A stretch of DNA of 7,193 nucleotides, taken from an uncultured Bacteroidota bacterium (GTDB lineage: Bacteria > Bacteroidota > Bacteroidia > Chitinophagales > Chitinophagaceae). Positions 5,576 through 7,193 of the stretch are shown one piece after another. Under the pieces are notes generated by a model that worked only from the letters and a program-made list of their open reading frames with translations, was not told where the DNA came from and did no database searches. Position 1 is the first letter of the stretch, and every line of letters begins with the position of its first letter. Where the stretch lies: the NCBI GenBank assembly GCA_903851455.1, contig CAINOM010000375.1, positions 1 through 7,193 of the forward strand, read 5' to 3'. Both the position numbers and the translations under genes were made by a program.

Positions 5576-6457
5576 CTAATTGACGACGGTTTTGGTAACT
5601 CCATAGGTTTCACCATTACCCATTTTTATCACGTACAAGCCCGGAGCCAGGTTAAGTCCCTTTATCGGGTAAGTTGCCTCACTGCCGAATAAGTTCATGT
5701 CTTCCTGGTACACCTCCCGGCCCAGCATATCATATATTCCCAGGTGATATTTGCCGGAAGTGCCGGTCTGGCATGAAAGCGTGATCTGTGAAGATGTGCT
5801 CGTGCCTGTTACACTTAGCGATAATACGCTTTTATCAATTTGCTGCACATGAGCGGGGAAAGTAGTAGTAAAAACATTGTCAATATACCACGTACTGCCC
5901 GACATATCATCGGAGGTATATCGGAAAGCTACATACAGCGGCGTTGATGATTTGAAAGGGGTAAGATCTGCAACATGTGTTACCCAGTCCGTAGAGTCAT
6001 CGTTGCCAAAAAGGGGGGCTAACATATCAGTTCGGTCAGAGAATACACCGCCAACCGTGTCAAAGATGGTATCCCGTGAGGTTACAACCATCGCCAGCCT
6101 GCCGGCAAGGTTGATCTTGTTGGTTTTTGTATCAAAGTGCAGGTAGATGCTTCCTGGGTAACCTGAAAGGTTCAGTTGAGGGGATACGAGATACCCCGTA
6201 TCCCAATGGTATGCTGCAGGTGTGCCCCATACACCGGTACAAGAAATGCCGGAAGTGCCGGACCGCCCGTCACCGGGTGCACACGCCCATTCGCCGCTGG
6301 GTATGGAGGCCGGCAATGGATTATAATAGGTCCAGTCCAGCGGAAAACCAGTGGAAGAGGCACATGACGAATTGAAGTCCTCAGACAAATAAGTGGCTTG
6401 CGCATGGGCAGCAAGCGTGCATATGGTGAGCAAAAGGCAGGGTATAATTCTTTTCAT
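5576..6457 (-). CDS. Secreted protein with choice-of-anchor-J/cleaved-adhesin-like domain and T9SS type A sorting domain
   Basis: The 293-residue protein begins with a signal peptide: MKRI, a hydrophobic core LLLTICTLAA, and a likely cleavage after AHA or AQA near residues 17-21. No lipobox is seen. The beta-rich middle, from EDFNSS (26-31) and GFPLDW (37-42) through GYLVSPQLNLS (88-98) to WYIDNV (190-195), resembles choice-of-anchor J / cleaved adhesin domains of exported Bacteroidota proteins. The last 80 residues look like a T9SS type A sorting domain, with IYDMLGREVY (241-250) and LAPGLYVIKM (270-279) before VTKTVVN. It is probably exported by Sec, moved over the outer membrane by T9SS, and anchored or released; its ligand is unknown. 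The ATG at 6455-6457 was chosen because the signal peptide starts there; an upstream TTG (6490) would add eleven residues with no signal character. It converges with the membrane protein gene, with 2 bp between stops, so no terminator fits between them. Confidence 0.88.
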   Translation of the reverse strand: MKRIIPCLLLTICTLAAHAQATYLSEDFNSSCASSTGFPLDWTYYNPLPASIPSGEWACAPGDGRSGTSGISCTGVWGTPAAYHWDTGYLVSPQLNLSGYPGSIYLHFDTKTNKINLAGRLAMVVTSRDTIFDTVGGVFSDRTDMLAPLFGNDDSTDWVTHVADLTPFKSSTPLYVAFRYTSDDMSGSTWYIDNVFTTTFPAHVQQIDKSVLSLSVTGTSTSSQITLSCQTGTSGKYHLGIYDMLGREVYQEDMNLFGSEATYPIKGLNLAPGLYVIKMGNGETYGVTKTVVN

Positions 6458-6748
6458 AGCAGTATTAATTTGTCTGAAAGTGGAAAACAAAATAACTAAA
6501 CAATTTCATCACTCCTCACCGGATGCGTATTAATTTTTTAAATTTCAAATAAATAAAATTTGCATGTATTGATCCGCATCCCCTGCGCATACCCCATTAG
6601 ACGAACGTTTTAGGGTAAATGTTAGTAATTTAGAAAAATAATTTGCGGGTTACTAACATTTTTCTGTTTGAACTCGTCAATAGAATACAACTGAAAGTTT
6701 ATTTGGTATAGATGAATAATATTTTATTTATATAAGTTGACTGAAGTA
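6458..6748. promoter_or_regulatory. Divergent A/T-rich intergenic region
   Basis: The 291 bp between the start of the T9SS cargo gene (minus strand) and the sigma factor gene (plus strand) must hold promoters for both. It contains no convincing open frame or RNA gene. No exact Bacteroidota -7 element TAnnTTTG with a -33 TTG partner was found; TATTTG at 6700-6705 lacks the two spacer bases. The most distinct feature is the 12-bp inverted repeat at 6617-6661. Assigning promoters needs transcript-start data. Confidence 0.6.
6617..6661. promoter_or_regulatory. Perfect 12-bp inverted repeat, candidate operator
   Basis: AAATGTTAGTAA (6617-6628) and TTACTAACATTT (6650-6661) are exact reverse complements separated by 21 bases. 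The arm centres are 33 bp apart, near three helical turns. The repeat lies 87 bp upstream of the sigma factor ATG and 159 bp upstream of the divergent cargo gene. A few T residues follow the right arm, but no gene ends here on either strand, so an operator or mRNA leader structure is more likely than a terminator. Confidence 0.5.
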
Positions 6749-7193
6749 ATGAACATAAGTAGTAAAGTTTCTGTTTCAGAAAAGAGCCCGGCGCCTATGC
6801 AATCCGAGCTCCACATACTGATACGCGACTGTATTGCTAAGTCTCCAAGCGCCCAGAAGAAGCTTTATGACTTGTATGCTCCGGCAGCTTATGGGGTGGT
6901 AAAAAGGTATTTGTATAATGATGAGTTTGCCGCCCAGGAGGTGCTCAATGATTCATTTTATAAAATACTTACCAAGCTCCACCAATATTCTTTCCAGGGT
7001 GTATTTGAAGGGTGGATCAGGCGGATCGTGGTAAATACCGTAACGGACTACCTGCGCAAAAACATCAAGGACGCCAAATCGAACAAAGAGGTTCAGGAAG
7101 ACGATGCCTTCATAAACAGTGAATCGGTAGAAAAAATATCGCACAAGGAATTGCTGAACGTTATTCAGACAATACCGGACGCGCAAAGAGTGG
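6749..7193 (+). CDS. ECF-type RNA polymerase sigma-70 family factor, 5' part only
   Basis: The first 148 codons of a sigma factor run off the window end with no stop. A region 2 domain spans about residues 37-105: KKLYDLYAPAAYGVVKRYL (37-55), the AAQEVLNDSFYKILTKL block (61-77), and FEGWIRRIVVNTVTDYLRKN (86-105), whose Arg/Lys-rich end is typical of the -10 recognising part of ECF factors. A charged linker (106-130) follows, and region 4 begins at about 133 with HKELLNVIQTIPDAQRV, where the helix-turn-helix would continue outside. Such factors redirect RNA polymerase to a small regulon, often in response to envelope signals; an anti-sigma gene would be expected downstream but is not visible. 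Start choice is ATG 6749; ATG 6797 (residue 17) is an alternative that keeps the whole of region 2. It is divergent from the T9SS cargo gene. Confidence 0.9.
   Translation, partial: MNISSKVSVSEKSPAPMQSELHILIRDCIAKSPSAQKKLYDLYAPAAYGVVKRYLYNDEFAAQEVLNDSFYKILTKLHQYSFQGVFEGWIRRIVVNTVTDYLRKNIKDAKSNKEVQEDDAFINSESVEKISHKELLNVIQTIPDAQRV

Noticed and set aside
5877..6414. Several open frames overlapping the T9SS cargo gene, on the plus strand and in another minus-strand frame
   Set aside because: They are shadows of the signal-peptide/T9SS protein, Arg/Pro-rich in an out-of-frame manner, and carry no domain.
6458..6490. Longer T9SS cargo protein starting at TTG 6490
   Set aside because: The eleven added residues precede a normal signal peptide start (MKRI plus hydrophobic core), and TTG is a less likely start.
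6690..6748. Bacteroidota promoter (TAnnTTTG) for the sigma factor
   Set aside because: Only TATTTG at 6700-6705 comes close, lacking the two spacer bases, and no well-placed TTG -33 element was found.
6953..7186. Minus-strand frame inside the sigma factor gene
   Set aside because: It is antisense to the conserved sigma region 2 and linker and has no family features.

Overview
The window looks like a chromosomal segment from a member of the Bacteroidota, probably near the Chitinophagaceae/Sphingobacteriales, although the family is a guess. The reasons are a secreted protein with a C-terminal type IX secretion (T9SS) sorting domain, the absence of Shine-Dalgarno motifs before the start codons, A/T-rich leaders, and short tandem heptamers and REP-like hairpins between genes.

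Layout. Positions 1-1553 and 4612-5112 carry phenylacetate degradation genes: the 3' end of paaA, then paaB, paaC and, after an interruption, paaD. PaaA, PaaB and PaaC are subunits of the ring 1,2-phenylacetyl-CoA epoxidase. PaaD is a MIP18-type Fe-S maturation factor thought to mature the epoxidase system. Between paaC and paaD (1599-4609) sits a translationally coupled pair: a DPM1/DPG-like GT2 glycosyltransferase and a 770-residue GT-C-like polytopic membrane protein with a soluble C-terminal half. This pair has no obvious link to phenylacetate and looks like an inserted glycosylation module. A stem followed by a T tract directly after paaD may end the transcript.

Next comes a 121-residue membrane protein (5208-5573) whose layout resembles a two-helix pore-loop channel without a K+ selectivity filter. 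A convergent T9SS-exported protein follows (5576-6457, minus strand). A divergent A/T-rich intergenic region with a perfect 12-bp inverted repeat then leads to the 5' part of an ECF-type sigma factor, cut by the window end.

The non-coding structure is unusually rich. A composite REP-like palindromic element separates paaA from paaB. A heptamer array, (CCCAATT)x4, lies inside the paaC reading frame. A second array, (TTTTGAA)x4, ends just before the 121-residue protein. Both arrays belong to one degenerate family, GAATT plus two bases. The paaC array must lie within the coding sequence because no usual start codon follows it before the conserved core, so copy-number change would shift the frame.
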